A stretch of 64,000 nucleotides of DNA from Methylotenera sp. RIFCSPLOWO2_02_FULL_45_14 (GTDB lineage Bacteria; Pseudomonadota; Gammaproteobacteria; Burkholderiales; Methylophilaceae): the NCBI GenBank assembly GCA_001803395.1, contig MHBU01000031.1, positions 62,001-126,000 on the forward strand. The letters run 5' to 3'. A program made the position numbers and the translations under genes. Under the pieces are notes generated by a model, which was not told where the DNA came from, ran no database searches, and was given only the letters and a program-made list of their open reading frames with translations. This document shows, one piece after another, positions 62,825 to 64,000 of the stretch (positions are counted from its first letter, which is position 1; each line of letters begins with the position of its first letter).

Positions 62825-64000
62825 TTACAAGTTAATATCTTCTAAATTTTTACCCGATAGTGCACGGCTAACGCTCGCATTCATACGCGCGGCTGCAAAT
62901 GCTTCAGTGGCATGGTTGAGTGCATCTACCGCTTGGTGTATAGCTGTGGCATCTTCAGTGGCGGTGAGTGATTGCAGGCGTTGTATTTCTGATTCAATCG
63001 TCTGTTTTTCTGTGTCGCTAATTAAGTTGCCATCAACGGTTAATGCTGCTGTAACTGAGCTGATAATGGCGCCAGCACTTACCCGTGCTTCAGCCAGCAT
63101 ACGCGCTTTTTTATCTGCTTCTGCACTATTGAACGAGGCTTTGAGCATATCGGTAATTTCATCTTCGCTCAAACCATAAGAAGGTTTAACGGCAATATGT
63201 GCCTCTATGCCTGTGCTTTGTTCACGGGCCGAAACGGATAATAAGCCATCCGCATCTACGGTAAATGTAACGCGGATACGCGCAGCCCCTGCGGCCATCG
63301 GTGGAATGCCGCGAAGCTCAAAGCGTGCAAGCGAGCGGCAATCGCTCACTAACTCACGCTCACCTTGCACCACGTGAATGCTCATGGCGGTTTGGCCATC
63401 TTTATAAGTGGTAAATTCCTGCGCGCGCGCAATTGGTAAGGTGCTGTTACGATGGATGACTTTTTCTACCAAGCCGCCCATGGTCTCCAGACCTAAAGAT
63501 AGTGGAGTGACATCAAGCAGTAATAAGTCATCATCACTTTTGTTGCCAGCTAGAATATTAGCTTGTATGGCTGCACCCAAGGCGACTACTTTGTCAGGGT
63601 CTAAATTGGTGAGCGGCTCTTGCTTAAAGTAAGTTTGTACCGCATACCTAAGATGCGGCATGCGGGTGGCACCGCCCACCAGCACGACGCCGTCAATATT
63701 TTCAATGGTCAGGTTAGCATCGCGCATGGCTTTGCGTGTGGGTGATAGTGTTTTGGTGACAAGATGTTGCGTAATTTCTACTAATTGCGGCGCGGTGAGT
63801 GCGACATCAACCAGCGTACCATTGCTTAAACGGCAAACAATCTGTGCTTCGAAGTTATCGGTGAGCCATTCTTTAGCTTGGCGGGCTTTGGTGAGTAAAA
63901 GCCGTGTATCTTCTTCGCTTAATGGTGCAAAATTGCTGCTGCTTTCGCGCACTTTGTCTAATATCCAGCAGTAGATACGGTGGTCAAAATCATCGCCGCC
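62825..64000 (-). CDS. hscA: Iron-sulfur cluster chaperone HscA (Hsp70), 5' end outside window
   Basis: The last 392 residues of an Hsp70. The frame is open to the window edge ([20 protein letters not shown]). [15 protein letters not shown] belongs to the ATPase domain; the linker [20 protein letters not shown] and substrate domain with [20 protein letters not shown] follow. The substrate-domain wording ([20 protein letters not shown]) fits HscA, the chaperone acting on IscU, rather than DnaK. The isc ferredoxin gene, which usually follows hscA, is absent before adk. Confidence 0.93.
   Translation of the reverse strand, partial: GGDDFDHRIYCWILDKVRESSSNFAPLSEEDTRLLLTKARQAKEWLTDNFEAQIVCRLSNGTLVDVALTAPQLVEITQHLVTKTLSPTRKAMRDANLTIENIDGVVLVGGATRMPHLRYAVQTYFKQEPLTNLDPDKVVALGAAIQANILAGNKSDDDLLLLDVTPLSLGLETMGGLVEKVIHRNSTLPIARAQEFTTYKDGQTAMSIHVVQGERELVSDCRSLARFELRGIPPMAAGAARIRVTFTVDADGLLSVSAREQSTGIEAHIAVKPSYGLSEDEITDMLKASFNSAEADKKARMLAEARVSAGAIISSVTAALTVDGNLISDTEKQTIESEIQRLQSLTATEDATAIHQAVDALNHATEAFAAARMNASVSRALSGKNLEDINL

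Overview
The window reads as a stretch of chromosome from a methylotrophic betaproteobacterium of the Methylophilaceae, most like Methylotenera or a close relative. The reasons are the mxaRSACKL-type methanol-dehydrogenase accessory cluster, the comF/bioBFHCD biotin locus, the rhodanese-grxC-secB-gpsA block, and an aa3 oxidase operon of betaproteobacterial layout. GC content is moderate to low. I assign the family by recognising genes, not by any search. No rRNA, tRNA, transposase, phage or CRISPR array was seen.

Layout. (1) 1-4605, minus: aa3 cytochrome c oxidase operon (DUF2244, coxB, coxA, a 34-residue assembly peptide, ctaG, coxC cut by the window edge), with an FNR-like palindrome upstream. 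(2) 5016-15704: glucan phosphorylase; a GC-richer patatin/acylphosphatase/DUF2784 block; thpR; ccoI-ccoS; clpB behind a textbook sigma-32 promoter; a lipoprotein. (3) 15705-24906: an envelope/stress gene region with a long inverted-repeat element, a secreted protein, a phospholipase-D lipoprotein, a Gln/Pro-repeat secreted protein, a BON lipoprotein, an lmo0937-type peptide, DUF883, CsbD, a collagen-like lipoprotein, PagP and DUF2127. Four neighbours here are visibly decaying: DUF883, a YqjE-like holin, DUF3309 and a PQQ sugar dehydrogenase. Several intact genes share an upstream motif resembling GTGCGnTAnCGnACAGACGGA, 100-160 bp before the start codon. (4) 25014-31399, minus: Crp/Fnr regulator, receiver-PAS protein ending in a tandem repeat, large hybrid histidine kinase, MFS transporter. 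(5) 31822-38029: small lipoprotein; gpmI-envC facing rhodanese-grxC-secB-SH3-gpsA. (6) 38039-48264: a broken trmL remnant, then about 10 kb holding an intact, different trmL, a TetR regulator, an unknown membrane protein, mxaRSACKL and a molybdopterin oxidoreductase. This looks like an insertion into the old trmL-comF junction. (7) 48282-53727: comF divergent from bioBFHCD. (8) 53799-64000, minus: M48 protease, nadD, proA, holA, lptE, leuS, a repeat-rich spacer, adk, and hscA cut by the window edge.

How it fits together: two respiratory-oxidase maturation sets (cox, ccoIS), a complete biotin pathway from malonyl-ACP methylation to biotin, cell-envelope maintenance (envC, lptE, pagP, the phospholipase-D protein, the M48 protease) and proteostasis (clpB, secB, hscA) lie beside an apparently orphan methanol-dehydrogenase maturation cluster. 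The observations most worth following are the shared upstream motif with the decaying stress-gene region, the mxa island inserted at trmL, and an intergenic repeat that has become coding sequence inside leuS.
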